Part shown: piece by piece, positions 33,213 through 44,445 of the stretch
How positions within the stretch are numbered: position 1 is the first letter of the stretch
How the letters are laid out: each line of letters opens with the position of its first letter
Source of the DNA: Heterohyrax brucei
Lineage: Eukaryota; Chordata; Mammalia; Hyracoidea; Procaviidae
Direction of reading: 5' to 3'
NCBI GenBank assembly: GCA_028571685.1
Contig: CM053144.1
Coordinates: forward strand, 97,804,171 to 97,868,170
Length of the DNA: 64,000 nt
Notes under the pieces: generated by a model
Told to the model about the DNA's origin: nothing
The model's input: the letters and a program-made list of their open reading frames with translations, nothing else
The model's database searches: none
Translations under genes and position numbers: made by a program

Positions 33213-34448
33213 CTTTACAAATACACATATGTACATATATTATGCTTTTTCCAAGAGTTCTCTAAAATTCAGGGTCTATATAGGATCTGTAATGGAGCTG
33301 TTTTATTAAGGTCTCCTTTAAACCTCCAAAAGATTTTTCTCTCTCTGTTGTTAAAATAAGAGATGTTTAATTTTTTTTTCTATAAAACCTTTCCAGACTG
33401 CTTCAGCTAATGACTTTGCTACCTCTCAAATTACAGAACTTACATTCTTCAGTTACAGATCCAAGTTTTGTGGGGCCTGACACATGTATGTTCTAGGGAT
33501 GGGGTGGCTTTAAGGGAAAGGATATAAAATTGTAAATATAAACTAAGGCACAGGACTTGGAAGGTAAATGAGGTATCCTGAACACAAGCTCTGTTAGCTT
33601 TTAGGTAAATTATCCTCTGTAGTGTATCTTAAGAAAGCTAGATCCTTTATTTAACCCTGTATAACAGGATGTTCAAAGGGATATTCTCTATTATCTCCAG
33701 ACTGCATCTAATTCATCAAAGCTAAGAGCACTGGAAGATAATCATCCTAAATTTTAAAGACAGCTCCTAGATATATCCATGGGAATTTACTAAGAGGTAG
33801 CTAGTTCTTTGGTGACTAAGAAGTCACTGGTCCTTTGACCACTTTCTTGTATACCCCACAATTTTCCTTTGTAAAAGAGGATCAGAGATTTATTGAAGAG
33901 TTTTTGAGTTTTTTTTTTTTTAATGGAATTCATAAAGAGTTCTGTGAACTTCTCCAACAACCAAGCCAAGGTGTAGAGGGAGTCAGAACAGATCGGGACT
34001 ACCTCCAAAGAAGGGAGACCCATGTCTCTTATCCTGGCTGTATGTTTACTAAAATCGTATGCACTCAAATACTTGGCCTGTGTTGTTACTGGAGTTGAGC
34101 ATGAAAGAACTCTGGGAAGATGCCTATGTGTCTTTTAAGGTAGGTGGAAACATAAGTAAAAAAGGAATTACTCAGAGTAGCCTACAACATCGGTAACTGA
34201 AGAGGCTACACTATTATTGTTTGGCAAGGCAAAGATGCATGAATTTTGGTGGCTCAGGTAGACTGTTTTATTAATGCCAAAAAATGTCACCCTTTAATTA
34301 CTTCAAAGTGATCACAGAGGACCATCTAGATGTGGGTAAGGTAGCTCTCACAGCATGTTTGAAGGTCATAGTGTGAGAACAGTAGTGTTCTTTCTTATTT
34401 ACGCCCTGTGTAGTTCAGACCATTCAACAAAGGAGCTATACCTATCTA
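33213..34448. other. No recognisable gene or repeat
   Basis: Short frames at 33790-34068 (-) and 33835-34098 (+) overlap each other and have no domain. No repeat was recognised. Confidence 0.45.
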
Positions 34449-34453
34449 GAGGT

Positions 34454-34980
34454 TGTCATATAAACTGAATTGTGTGCCCCACAAAGTATGTGTCACCTTG
34501 GCTAGGCCATGATTTCCAGTACTGTGTGGTTGTCCCCCATTTTCTCATCTGATGTGGTTAGCCTTAAGTGTTGTAAATCCTAAAACCTATGATGGTAATG
34601 AAGGAAGATTAGAGGCAGTTACGTTAATAAGTCAAAATTCAGTTACAAGATTACGTTGTATTTTGAGTCAATCTCTTCTGAGGTATAAAAGAGAAAATTG
34701 AGCAGAGAGGAGAAGGATCTCCTACCACTAAGGCCAAAGAGCCAGGAAAAGAGCTCATCAGTTGGACCTAGTGTTTCTGTGATGAGAAGCTCCTAGAACC
34801 AGGGGAAGACTGATGGCAAGGATCTTCTTCCAGACTTAATGGAGAGAGAAAGCATTGTCATGGAGCTGGCGCCCTGAATTCAGACTTGCAGACTTCTAGA
34901 ATGCAAGATAATAAATTTCTCTTTGCTAAAGCCATCCACTTGTGGCATTTCTGTTATAGTGTCACTAGACAACTATGACA
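34454..34980 (+). mobile_element. MaLR-like solo LTR, 527 bp, with 5-bp target-site duplication
   Basis: It starts tgtcatataaactgaattgt and ends actagacaactatgaca, giving TG...CA ends. The flanking pentamer gaggt is repeated exactly at 34449-34453 and 34981-34985. Internal signals are a TATA-like gaggtataaaagagaa (near 34680-34695) and a polyadenylation-type aataaa (near 34911). The 5' part resembles MaLR LTRs. The same family occurs at 25667-26059, 39248-39734 and 40068-40593. No internal retroviral sequence is attached. Confidence 0.85.
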
Positions 34981-34985
34981 GAGGT

Positions 34986-36169
34986 TATGACTTTGTAAGT
35001 TATCTTGCAATATATTGCTAAATACTTTGCAAGTAATTAGGTTTTTACATGTTTATACTTCCTGTCTTGATACAATGCTTTCACTGCTATTTTTGTTTCA
35101 TAAATATTTATTAATTAATTACTGGCCTGTGTTCTGTATCATTGTAGCTGGCCTCTAAGAATGTGAATGACAGTCTTCAAAAATGACCTAGCCAGAGGCC
35201 ATTTTCTGTATCCTGCATTACTTTTCTGAGGTGAGATTCTTTCACAATCCTTAAAATTCAACATCTGTTAAACTCCTTTCAGGCATTTTGACAGTTATAT
35301 AGCAGCAAGGGGTTGTTACTCACAATCCAACTACTATTGAATCATGAAATCTGTACAGTCTTCTCTGTACAGTGAGAAATCTGAACAGTGAGAAATTTGT
35401 ACAATGAGCTTGGGGAGAGGTGCAGCAGCTTTCAGAGGACAACTTCATTAGTGGGAGGGATGAGGAAGAAGAGAGCCTACTCACACATCCAGAAACAAGA
35501 AAAGTCAGATTTTCACTGAACTTCCATTCACCTGATTCCTAGACACAGACCCTGAATTGCCAATGGAAATGAAATGCCAGCTATCAATTTTTCTATAGCG
35601 TGTTTTGAAGTGTGACAGCGTCTTTCATTTGAGCCGGTTCTTCTGCTTTCTCATCTAACGCAATTTCCGTTGACAAGAGTGAATATTGTTTTAAAACATT
35701 TAGCACACATTTTAAAGAAAAATTTTACAGTTTTTATAAAAGTAAGTTAGGATTATAACTCTTACTGAGTACATAAAAAAAGATGAAGTTAAATTGGATT
35801 AGCAAAAGATGATACTAGGATATGTTATTTAACAAAGCCTGAGATTCATCTCTCTCTGGCAGTTTTTCTCTAAGCCTCTATTACAAACCCTATCATTATT
35901 ATTACTCTGTTTGTATTTTTTCTACAATATTAATATTGTATATTTGTATCAAAGCTACAAATGAACATTTGGAATAGAATATTAGAACCTTTTAATAAAT
36001 AACTGCCACACAAAGTCTTATATAATTATTGAAATTGTACTCTGAAGTTTTTGTGGTGACTGATTAAAACAAGATGCTAATAATCAGACAAACATGAATT
36101 GTCACAAGGTTAATTACACAAAGCCTTTAGACAATACAACTCTTTGCATTCAAATAAGTAACATTCATG
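34986..36169. other. Mostly unassigned; contains a short segment repeated downstream
   Basis: A roughly 115-bp segment at 35390-35505 recurs at 36400-36515, inside what looks like an L1 5'UTR. Just before it, a 'gtacagtgagaaat'-like motif repeats three times at 35355-35410. The rest is AT-rich and unassigned. Confidence 0.5.
35390..35505 (+). repeat. Segment duplicated at 36400-36515
   Basis: Both copies contain cacagcagctttcagag or the variant with gcag, then gtgggaggga, then gaagaagagagcctac and cacacatccagaa. The offset is about 1010 bp and the copies differ by perhaps one base in eight. Confidence 0.75.
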
Positions 36170-37190
36170 CCAAGGTGGGGCTAAGTTGGTAAAATAGTTG
36201 GATGCTTTCCGTGATCCATCTAACAAAGGCCAAAAAAGAAAGAAAAAAAATTGTTTATATATGACATTCTAGGAGCCTTGAACATCAAAGGGAAAGATGA
36301 GAAACTGTATTGAGTAATGGGAAGGGAAATTAGGTCCAGAAGCACCTAGGACTGGCTGGACCCCACCTGACAGGAATGAGCGCCTTGAGAGTGGATTTGC
36401 GGCAGTGAGCTCGGTGAGAGGCACAGCAGCTTTCAGAGGGCAACTTCCTTAGTGGGAGGGACCAGGAAGAAGAGAGCCTACCCACACATCCAGAATCAGT
36501 GAAAGGCAGTATTTGATCATCAAAAGCTAGGTGGACTGCGTCTAGCATACTGCATGAGGATCTGAGTCTTTCCTTCAGGATAAGCTTTTCTCCCTTTTCC
36601 CAGGGCTTACCTCTCCCATATCTGCACTGTGCAGGGCTTCAGAGTCTGATATCAATTCCTGAACTGGTAGAAGGACTCGTTATGCAGGTCATAAGACATT
36701 GTCTTAGACTCAGAGAATGAATAATTTAAAAAACAGGGGAAAAATGTATTTAAAAAAAAATTATCTGTCAGCTCTGCTAATCCAGATATTCATGGCAAAT
36801 ACCAATTCTTTTGCCTAGGCTCAAGTATAAGGGGATGTGCCTTCCTCACAGACACTCACTGATTACTGTCATTCTCCTGCCTTTCTCAGCATGTGTAGCC
36901 AGGTACCTGTGCCTACACCAATTATCCCTGCTCATCTAGGACTGCAGGGGTGAGTCTGCACCACACACTTGGTAACTGACTACCTGTGTACTACAAGAAA
37001 AGTAAATGGATGTCTGGGCTCAACAACCTAGTAACAGCCCTAACCATCTGATGGCAGGACATTATAGCCTTATGGGCACCAATAATCAAACTAGCTCACA
37101 CAACTAGTCTATTTTGACATTCAAAACAAAACAAGAAGCTAGAACATAGTAAGCAAATGTAATATAAATAAATAAAACAACTTATTGATG
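36170..37190 (+). other. L1 5'UTR (older family)
   Basis: Begins with aaggtggggctaagttggta, followed by tagttggatgctttccgtga and gagccttgaacatcaaaggg, a pattern I recognise from L1 5'UTRs. It is directly upstream of ORF1 sequence. The copy is diverged and has no open frame of interest. Confidence 0.6.
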
Positions 37191-38235
37191 GCTGGGACAC
37201 AATGGCCAGTATCAACTCACTTAAAGAGGCAGACCACAATAGCAACAGAAAGTTCCTAAAATTAAGAAGCAAGAAATTATCTAGCTGAAGAGAACTTTCT
37301 GAAATTATGAGAGGTAGAATATGAAACACTGATAGTTAGAACTCTTCAAGAGATCAGGAAGGAGATTAGGACTGCAGGAAAGCATAGAGAAATAACTATG
37401 CAGAGATTCAAAAGATCAATAATAAAATTACACAACTAGACTACTCAATGAAAATCAAAAAGTCAGCAATTCAAATCCACCAGACACTCCTTGGATACTC
37501 TAAGTGCATGTTCTACTCTGGCCCCTAGGGTCACTGTGAGTCGGACCCAACTCGACGGCACTGTGTGGGTTTATAAAAATCAAAGTAGCAGAATTGAGGC
37601 AATGAAAGCCAGAATTAGTGAGATTGAAGATGAAGCACTTGACATGAACATCAAATTTATTTGAAGAAAATTTTGATAAAAGACTTTAAATAAATAAAAA
37701 AGCACTAAAATCATGAGGAATTCTATAAAAAAAATAATCTAAGAGTGACTGGAGTGCCAGAACAGGAAAGGATAACAGAAAGTACAGAGAGAATTGTTGA
37801 AGATTTGTTGACAGAAAACTTTCCTGATATCATGAAATACGAGAAGATATCTATCCAAGACACTCATTGAACTCCATACAAGGTAGATCCCTCCAAAAAA
37901 GACAAACATATTGTAATGAAACCTGACAAAACTAAAGGAGACAATTGTAAAGGTGGTCAGGGATAAACAAATAATAATTTACAAAGAACAGGCAGTAAGT
38001 CTAAGCTCAAACACTCAGCAAAAACCATGCAGGCGAGAAGGCAATGGGATGACACACACAAAGCCTTGAAAGAATTAAAATACCAGCCAATAATTGCATA
38101 TCCAGCAAAACTGTCTCTCAATATGATAGTGACAAAATGACATTTATGGATAAACAGAAATTTAGAGAATTTGCAAGATCCAAACCAGAATTACAAGAAA
38201 TACTAAAGGAAGTCCTTCAGTTAGAAAATCATTAA
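37190..38235 (+). pseudogene. L1 ORF1 remnant
   Basis: Recognisable ORF1 parts include the RRM entry (RVTGVPEQERITEST at about 37742-37790), LLTENFPDIMKYEKISIQD, and the C-terminal domain (NYQPIIAYPAKLS-like, with a frame break near 38125). The frame is broken in many places and the coiled-coil part is interrupted by a 5'-truncated SINE at 37440-37572. It belongs to an older L1 lineage than the copies at 19.8 and 58-59.7 kb. Confidence 0.78.
37440..37572 (+). mobile_element. AfroSINE-type SINE, 5'-truncated, inside L1 ORF1
   Basis: Contains agcaattcaaatccaccaga and ggcccctagggtcactgtga, and ends ctcgacggcactgtgtgggt. The 3' body with 'cccctagggtc' is the variant also seen at 17113-17186. Confidence 0.8.
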
Positions 38236-38379
38236 TATCAGATAACACCCCAAAGCTAGAATGCAAGGCAGAGCAAACTTATATCAACACAGACAGGGAA
38301 ATCACAAAAACAAATCAAAGCTATATAAAATAGGGAAACTGAGACATTATTATGTAAAAGACAACAACATTATAACACT

Positions 38380-40020
38380 TTTTGGATGTGTGCATTTATC
38401 GACATAAATTGACCTCTGAGCACTGCTTTTGCTGTGCCCCATAGGTTCAGGCAGAATGTGTTTCATTCTCATTTGATTCCTTAAATTTCTTTATCTTTGA
38501 TTTCATCTCTAACCTGTGAATTTCTGAGCAAAGTATTGTTCAGTTTCCATGTGTTTGATTTCTTCCTCCCTCGCTTTTTCTGTTATTAATTTCTACTTTC
38601 ATAGCTTTATGGTATAAAAAGATCTTTGTACTCTTTTGTTGACTTAGGTTTTGTTAAAGGCATGCTTTACTTGTCTGTTATGTAGAATGTTTGCTGTGCT
38701 TTAGAGAAGAAAGTATAGTTGACTGCTGTTGGGTGGACTGTTCTGTATATATCTATGAGGTCACGTTGGTTGATTGTGTCGGTTAGATCTTTCATGTCTT
38801 CATTAAGCAACTTTCTGGATTTTCAGTCCTTCACAAAAAGTGGTGTCTTGAAATCTCGTGCTATTATAGTGGGGCTGTCTATCTTTTCAATGTTGTTAGA
38901 GCTCAGGAAGACTATCATTGGGTGTGTAATATTTAATTGGCTTATGTCCTCCCAGTGTATCTACCCTTTAATCATCACATAGCGTCCTTCCATATCCATG
39001 GTGCTGGATTCTGCTTTAAGGCCTATTTTATGAGAAAGTCATACTGCCACTTCTGCTCTTTTCTGAACGTTGTTTGTTTGATATATTTTTCCATCATTTG
39101 AGTTTTAGTTTGTTTCTATTTTTAAGTTTAATGTATGTTTCTTATAGGCAATATACAGACAGATAATGTTTTGTAATCCTTTCTTCCACTCTCTGTGTCT
39201 TTATTGGTATATTTAATTCATTTTCATCCAGTATAATTATTGATTGGTGTTTTAGTCCACAGTGCTGCTGTAACAGAGATATCACATGTTGATGGCTTTA
39301 AAAAGAGAAATTTTGTTTGTCATGGTCCAGAAAGTTAAAAGTCCAAATTTAGGGTGTCAGCTCCAAGGGGAGGCTTTCTCTGCTGGCACTGGAGGAAGGT
39401 CCTTGTCATCAGTGTTCCCTCGGATTGGAAGCTTCTGAAGTGCAGCAACTCTGGTTCTTTCCAAAGGATGCAGGGCACTGCTGCTTGGTGATATAAGGTC
39501 TTGAAGTGTCTTTGCTAGCTCCTCTCATTCATTTATATCCTAAGAGACCACCTGAAGGCACAAAACTGACTTACACACTGAATCTTGCTCTACCAACACA
39601 ACTGCTGTCCTTACACCCTCACTGACATCATAGAGGCAAGAATTCCAACATGAATGAATTTTACACAGTACCAGGAATTACAATTTAGTCAAATTGCTAT
39701 AGAGTTTTTAGGGAACACAGTTCAATCCATCACAATAGGTATGGGTTTAGTGCTTTCATTTTGATTTCTTTTTTTGTGCAATTTTGATCATTTCTTTGTT
39801 CTACTTTATTTGCTGTGCTGAGTCATCTTTCTTTATGTGTTTTCTTTCCATCTTTTTCATTGTCATTGGTTATGTATACATTAAGACTTGATGTTTTTGT
39901 AATTTTTTACTTTGATGTGTAGGATTGCTATTTCATTTGTGGTTACCTTAATATTCACCCAATTTTTCAAAATTTAAACCGGCCTTTAATTTCTTTGCAT
40001 CACCTTGACTTCCTCTCCAT
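38380..40020 (-). pseudogene. L1 ORF2 N-terminus plus inter-ORF region, inverted
   Basis: On the minus strand this is the endonuclease half of ORF2, roughly residues 1-290 by comparison with 56780-57688, preceded by inter-ORF sequence at 39740-40020. Frames are broken. The counterpart of the endonuclease domain is visible as cttatgtcctcccagtgtat to tttgatatatttttccatca. It is split by a solo LTR at 39248-39734. It sits in opposite orientation to the ORF1 remnant on its left and to the 3'UTR on its right. Confidence 0.75.
39248..39734 (-). mobile_element. MaLR-like solo LTR, 487 bp
   Basis: The plus strand starts tgttttagtccacagtgctg and ends cagttcaatccatcaca. The flanking pentamers attgg (39243-39247) and atagg (39735-39739) match at four of five. 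The uninterrupted L1 at 19469 reads attgataggtatg here, which supports atagg as the target. Same family as 25667-26059 and as the plus-strand copies at 34454 and 40068. Confidence 0.85.
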
Positions 40021-40067
40021 AAAATATGCTTTTAGGTGGGAGTGGGGTACAGAACTCAAACTATAGT

Positions 40068-40593
40068 TGTCATGGCTTGAATTGTGTCCCCTCAAAAATG
40101 TGTGTAGCCATTTGGCTGGGCCACAATTCCCAATATTTTATGATTGCCCTCTATTTTGTGATTTTCCTATGCTGTATGTTAAAGAGGATTAGGGTAGGAC
40201 TTTAAATTCCTTCCTAACACTACCTCCCTGCTCCAACGTAAAGGGAGTTTCCCTGGAGTGTGGCTGGCACCACCCTTTATCCTTTTATCTTGCAAGAGAT
40301 AAAAGAAAAAGGAAGTAAGCAGAAAATTGGGAACCTCACACCATCCAAAAACAGCACCAAGGGAAGAACATATCCTTCAGGCTTGAGGTTCCTGTGCCAA
40401 GATGCTACCTGACCAAAGACTGATGTAACCACAAGGACTTTCCTTCAGAGTCGACAGAAGGAAAGCCTTTCCCTGGAACAGACATCCAGAATTCGGATAT
40501 GTAGTCTAGTGTACTGTGCAAGAATAAACTCTTGTTTGTTAAAGCCATCCACTCTTAGTATTTCTGTTAGAGTGGTACCACATGATTAAGACA
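40068..40593 (+). mobile_element. MaLR-like solo LTR, 526 bp
   Basis: Starts tgtcatggcttgaattgtgt and ends catgattaagaca. Internally it has aagaataaactcttgtttg, containing an AATAAA signal, and a purine-rich stretch at about 40295-40320. Flanking pentamers atagt and ctagt match at four of five. The L1 3'UTR reads through on either side, as judged by comparison with 32340-32400. Confidence 0.82.
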
Positions 40594-41000
40594 CTAGTAC
40601 AAAGACCAGACCTGGAAGTCTGACAGGCTGGAGATGCCTGGAAGACGTTGCCCTTAGACTCTCTGTTATCCCAGAGCTGAAACCAGTCCAGAAATCAAAT
40701 CCTCAGATGGACCGAACTGGTATGTAAGAAATAAAATTATATTGGTAGAGAGTGTGCTTCCTTGCTTAAGTAGATACATGAAAGTAACTGGGCAACTTCT
40801 TTTTGATGGCAAGATGACAAGAAAGAAGGGAACAAGACGTGGTTGAATAGACACAGGGAATGTGGGATTGAGGGGAGGAGGAGCATGCTGTCACACTGTG
40901 GGGAGAACAGCTAGGGTCATATAACAGAAGGTGTCTGTAAGATTTTGTATGAGAAACACACTTAAACTGTAAATTTTCTCTTAAAAATCTAATATAAATG

Positions 41001-42615
41001 TCAGACATCATAACATTAAAACTGAACTGCAGTATTTTTTTTAAATGACAATTTTGTCTATGTTTGAACTCCTTGCACCCTTTCCACTGAACCTTTTGTG
41101 TTTGGCTGCAAATAAAAGGTTGCACAATAGGAAGAAGTTCTTCAGGCCCTTCTGGCCCTTCCAATCTCTTTGAGATTCTACTTTTATGATGTGTTGGCTC
41201 TAATACCAATCCTGGCTTGGGTAGACAAATCACTTGAGAAGTCTTTTTCATAGGCAAAGGAACTTCTCTTATACTAGGTAACTGATATGCTAGTTGATAG
41301 ACACTCTGGTGAAGATTTCTTTAAAAACAGATTACTACTGAGATCAGAGACATAGTACTCACCAAGTCCATTCATGCTCAATCAGCTAATCAGAAAGGCC
41401 AGCCACTGAAGTTTGCTCCTCTGCTATAGAAAACTAGCAGAACTCAATCTAACTGGTCCTGGTAGACCTTTTCTCACACATGACCATTATTTTTTAATGG
41501 CACCGCCTATACCATTCTTCCCTCTTAATTGGGGATCTTAATGCCATATACATAGCTTAAACATCACGGATACATTCTAGTTTCCTCAGAGTTCAGGAGG
41601 GTCTTTGTGCATGATAGCTCTTTCTGATTCCCTTTGATACAGTCTTTCAGGACATATGGGAACCATTTACCAATAATGGGTCAAAAATTTTTCTACTACC
41701 AGTCTTTAGTATACACGAGTTCCTTTCAAATACCCAGGAAATGGTAGATTTTCAGCTGTATGTTATTCACCATGCTTTATCAGTTTCTACACTGTTGCAA
41801 AAAGTACAAGAACGCAGTTTAATAATACATGACAATATAGAAGAAACTGCTAGTAGTAATGTAATTTGGTCATAGAAATCAGAAACAGTGTGTTATACAA
41901 ATAATAATTTTCACTACTGTCATAATCATCACCAACAAGGATATACAGACTGCTTTCAACAGAGAAACACAAGTTGGATGGGCTATGATGATCAACTCTA
42001 AAGTAATAACATAAATCATAATAATACAGATAATACAAAATGCAGTTAGTATAAATCCAAAGGACAGTGGGATTGGTGATTGAGTCCAATTCTTCCCTTG
42101 TCTTTTTCTCAAATGGCGTCAGGACAGTGCTCTCTACGAGTGTGTACAGGGGAAATACTGGGAAGGGGATTCCTTGTGATTCTTCAGGACGTGGTGCAGT
42201 GAAGAGCCAGGTTTCATTTTACCATCTTCACATTTGTATTAGTTATGACAGTACAGACCAACCTGAAATACTGCTTTCTACAACACTCTCAATAATGTGA
42301 ACTTGCATTTTACATGAGTTACAAATAAAAATGAATCTAAATGTTCCAAAAATATTTTGAAGAGAGTCTTCAAAAAATAAGAGATTGTGATTTAGGAAAC
42401 ACAGTTTATCTCCATGATGGGAAATGAAATTAGTGAAGAATATTTGTTATCAACAAAAAAGATACCTGATAACCAGAATGTTCTTTGTTAATGTCTTATT
42501 TAGTACAACAGTCTGTCTGATGTATCATTTAAAAATATCTTCATGTTAAACTTTAATTTGTACTTGAAAATCATGTATTGATCAGTGCTTTAAGTAAGTA
42601 ATGCACTAGTAATTG
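41001..42615. other. No recognisable gene or mobile element
   Basis: Unassigned, AT-rich. The minus-strand open frame 40766-41257 (163 codons) is one of the longer frames outside an assigned coding region, but its 3' half is antisense to L1 3'UTR and no domain is visible. Confidence 0.45.
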
Positions 42616-42619
42616 TCTG

Positions 42620-42975
42620 AAACCCTTTGAACATTAATGTGTTTATTCCTTATAATCTCTGAAAGATAGGGACTAGTATCATCTAAGGGTCCCTGGATAG
42701 TGCAAACTGTTGAGTGCTTGACTACTAACTGAAAGTTTGGCAGTTCAAAGCCACCCAGAGGTGCCTCAGAAGAATGGCCAAGCAATATACATCTGCGTCT
42801 AGGAAAGCCAGTTCTACTCTGTAACACAAGTCATCACTGTGAGTCAGAACTGACTCAATGGCAGTTTTATTATCTGTATTTTACAGGTAAGTAGACTGAG
42901 GCATACAAAGATGGTATCAGAGCAGCAATTCCAAACCAGGCACTAGGGCTTCAAAGTCGATGTGCTTAGCTACTA
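42620..42975 (+). mobile_element. MIR-like relic, split by an AfroSINE
   Basis: The left part is ataatctctgaaagatagggactagt. The right part reads ctgtattttacaggtaagta, then agactgaggcatacaaagat, then gatgtgcttagctac, which follows the MIR 3' core. The SINE at 42688-42862 lies between them, flanked by tatcatct- and ttatctgt-like repeats. Confidence 0.72.
42688..42862 (+). mobile_element. AfroSINE-type SINE, longer subfamily
   Basis: Contains tccctggatagtgcaaactg, ttggcagttcaaagccaccc, gtgcctcagaagaatggcca and tgagtcagaactgactcaat. It shares the extended central segment with 2543-2748. Confidence 0.85.
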
Positions 42976-43079
42976 CAACAATACTGATAAAAATAATTCC
43001 AACATAAGATACCCTTAAGCACAAATCAAAGAACCAGTATGACATGGGTCAATGCTTTTAATAAATTTACAGTAGTGTC

Positions 43080-43700
43080 ATTAAGGGACATTAGAGGTTG
43101 GAACACCTCCACCAGTTATCAGACCACTTCTAGTCAGTTCCCTGCCACATCTGTCAATCCTTCCTCTAAGTGGTTTTGCAGACTCTCTAGAGAACTCCAG
43201 ATTAATTCAGATCTAACCAGACCAGAGTATTCTGTCGTGAGCAGAACAGTTAGTGACTACGAAATGACCCCGGATCACCACACATGCTCAATAATGCAAG
43301 ACAACTCATGTCAAAGAACCGAAAGACTCCCATCACAGGAACCATAACCAGCAGATGCACGACACTGGCTGCAGCAGAGACCATCTCAGAAGTGGAAATC
43401 CACCTGACCATTTCTTCTGAGTCCTACCCCCACCTCATAATTAATAATCAGTAGAAACTAAGAAGAGTTAAAACTGTCTGATCCTGCACATCACTTCCCT
43501 CCACCCTTAAATAAATGTGTGTAAGTATAAACTTGTAATTGTTCAAGGATATCAGGGAACTCAGTCTGAGGTCAATACCTCTGAGTTCTCACTTGCTAGC
43601 CTGAGGAATACACTCTTTCTTCTTCTCAAAAACAGCATCTGGGAGATTAGCTTCTCGCACCCTGGGCATGGAACCATTGGTCCAGTTTCAGCTTAGCAAG
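43080..43700 (+). mobile_element. LTR-like segment, possible class I LTR
   Basis: A C-rich 3' part (ttctcaaaaacagcatctgg, then gattagcttctcgcaccctg) follows an AATAAA-type signal near 43509. This resembles the R/U5 end of a class I LTR. Precise ends and target duplications are not visible. It lies 340 bp upstream of the provirus but is a different LTR. Confidence 0.45.
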
Positions 43701-44036
43701 TCTCTGGGTATACATCATCTACTCTATTTTAAAAGAATAGAGATTCCAGTCATCCAAAATTGATGAATAATCACATGAAAAAGCCCTTTTCAAAGGGAAG
43801 GAACAAGTAGATGTTAAATTAAACTAAGACAAGCTTTTACTGTCTCAGCTTTATATATAAGATCTCATACAACTCAAAACATAAAGATTTTGTTAGTTTT
43901 GCTTTTTCATTTGCAGAATTCTGTGAGCACAATCACTTTCATCACTGCATATTTGCTCATACCTGATCTGTTTTTCGTGGAATTCAAAAACAGAGTTTAC
44001 TTCCCATTGAATTCTGGGATGTGAAATATACACGTA
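43701..44036. other. No recognisable gene or repeat
   Basis: AT-rich flank left of the provirus. Confidence 0.5.
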
Positions 44037-44040
44037 AAAG

Positions 44041-44419
44041 TGTTCAACTAAATAGACTGAGCCAGGAGCAGGTACAACCAACATTTACACACCCAAAGAA
44101 TCAGAAAGTACCTGACTTGAGCCAGGGCAAACACAAAGTCAGCATAGGACAAAGGGCCAGCATCTGCCAGCCAAAGGGACCAATGAGTGAAAAGAACCGA
44201 AAATTCCAGAGGGAGGGAAAAACTGGGATATAAAAACCCAGAGGAGGAAGAGATTGGACTCTCAGACGTTTTCTCTGAGAAGCCTGCTTTGCCCTCCTTG
44301 CCAAGTGTATCCTCTATTTAAAATTCTTCTCATGTTTAGTTTTTCGTATGTACATGTTACTTTGTTTAAACTCTTCCTTACACTGAAGACAAGAACCAAG
44401 GGATGATTTTCATGTTACA
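44041..44419 (+). repeat. Provirus 5' LTR
   Basis: About 379 bp, starting tgttcaac and ending gttaca. A TATA-like tataaaaa lies at 44229-44236. The expected polyadenylation signal has decayed (tatttaaaattc near 44321). It aligns along its whole length with 52408-52792; for example aatcagaaagt and gacaaaggg-type blocks are shared. Confidence 0.87.
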
Positions 44420-44424
44420 TGTTA

Positions 44425-44445
44425 TGATGCCATGACTGGGATTTC
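44425..44445 (+). other. Candidate primer-binding site, tRNA-Glu-like
   Basis: Just downstream of the LTR, tgatgccatgactgggattt resembles the complement of a tRNA-Glu 3' end at roughly 14 of 20 positions by eye. It starts five bases after the LTR end that I chose, which is slightly further than usual. The assignment is tentative. Confidence 0.4.

Larger units (their letters stand above)
36170..41000 (+). mobile_element. L1 with inverted middle segment, split by a SINE and two LTRs
   Basis: Reading left to right: L1 5'UTR (36170 to about 37190, +), ORF1 remnant (about 37190-38235, +), inter-ORF start (to about 38375, +), then ORF2 N-terminus back to the inter-ORF region in reverse orientation (about 38380-40020, -), then distal 3'UTR (about 40022-41000, +). 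The two inter-ORF pieces are almost complementary in L1 coordinates, so one L1 with an internal inversion is the simplest reading. The ORF2 reverse-transcriptase part is missing. Insertions within it are a SINE at 37440-37572 and LTRs at 39248-39734 and 40068-40593. Confidence 0.75.

Noticed and set aside
33790..34098. Overlapping open frames on both strands
   Set aside because: They shadow each other and contain a simple T-run; no domain.
40766..41257. 163-codon minus-strand open frame, one of the longest frames outside L1 coding sequence
   Set aside because: Its 3' half is antisense to an L1 3'UTR. Composition is Ser/Cys/His-rich without a recognisable domain and no splice or promoter context was found.
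43039..43347. 102-codon plus-strand frame
   Set aside because: Lies in an LTR-like segment; no recognisable domain.
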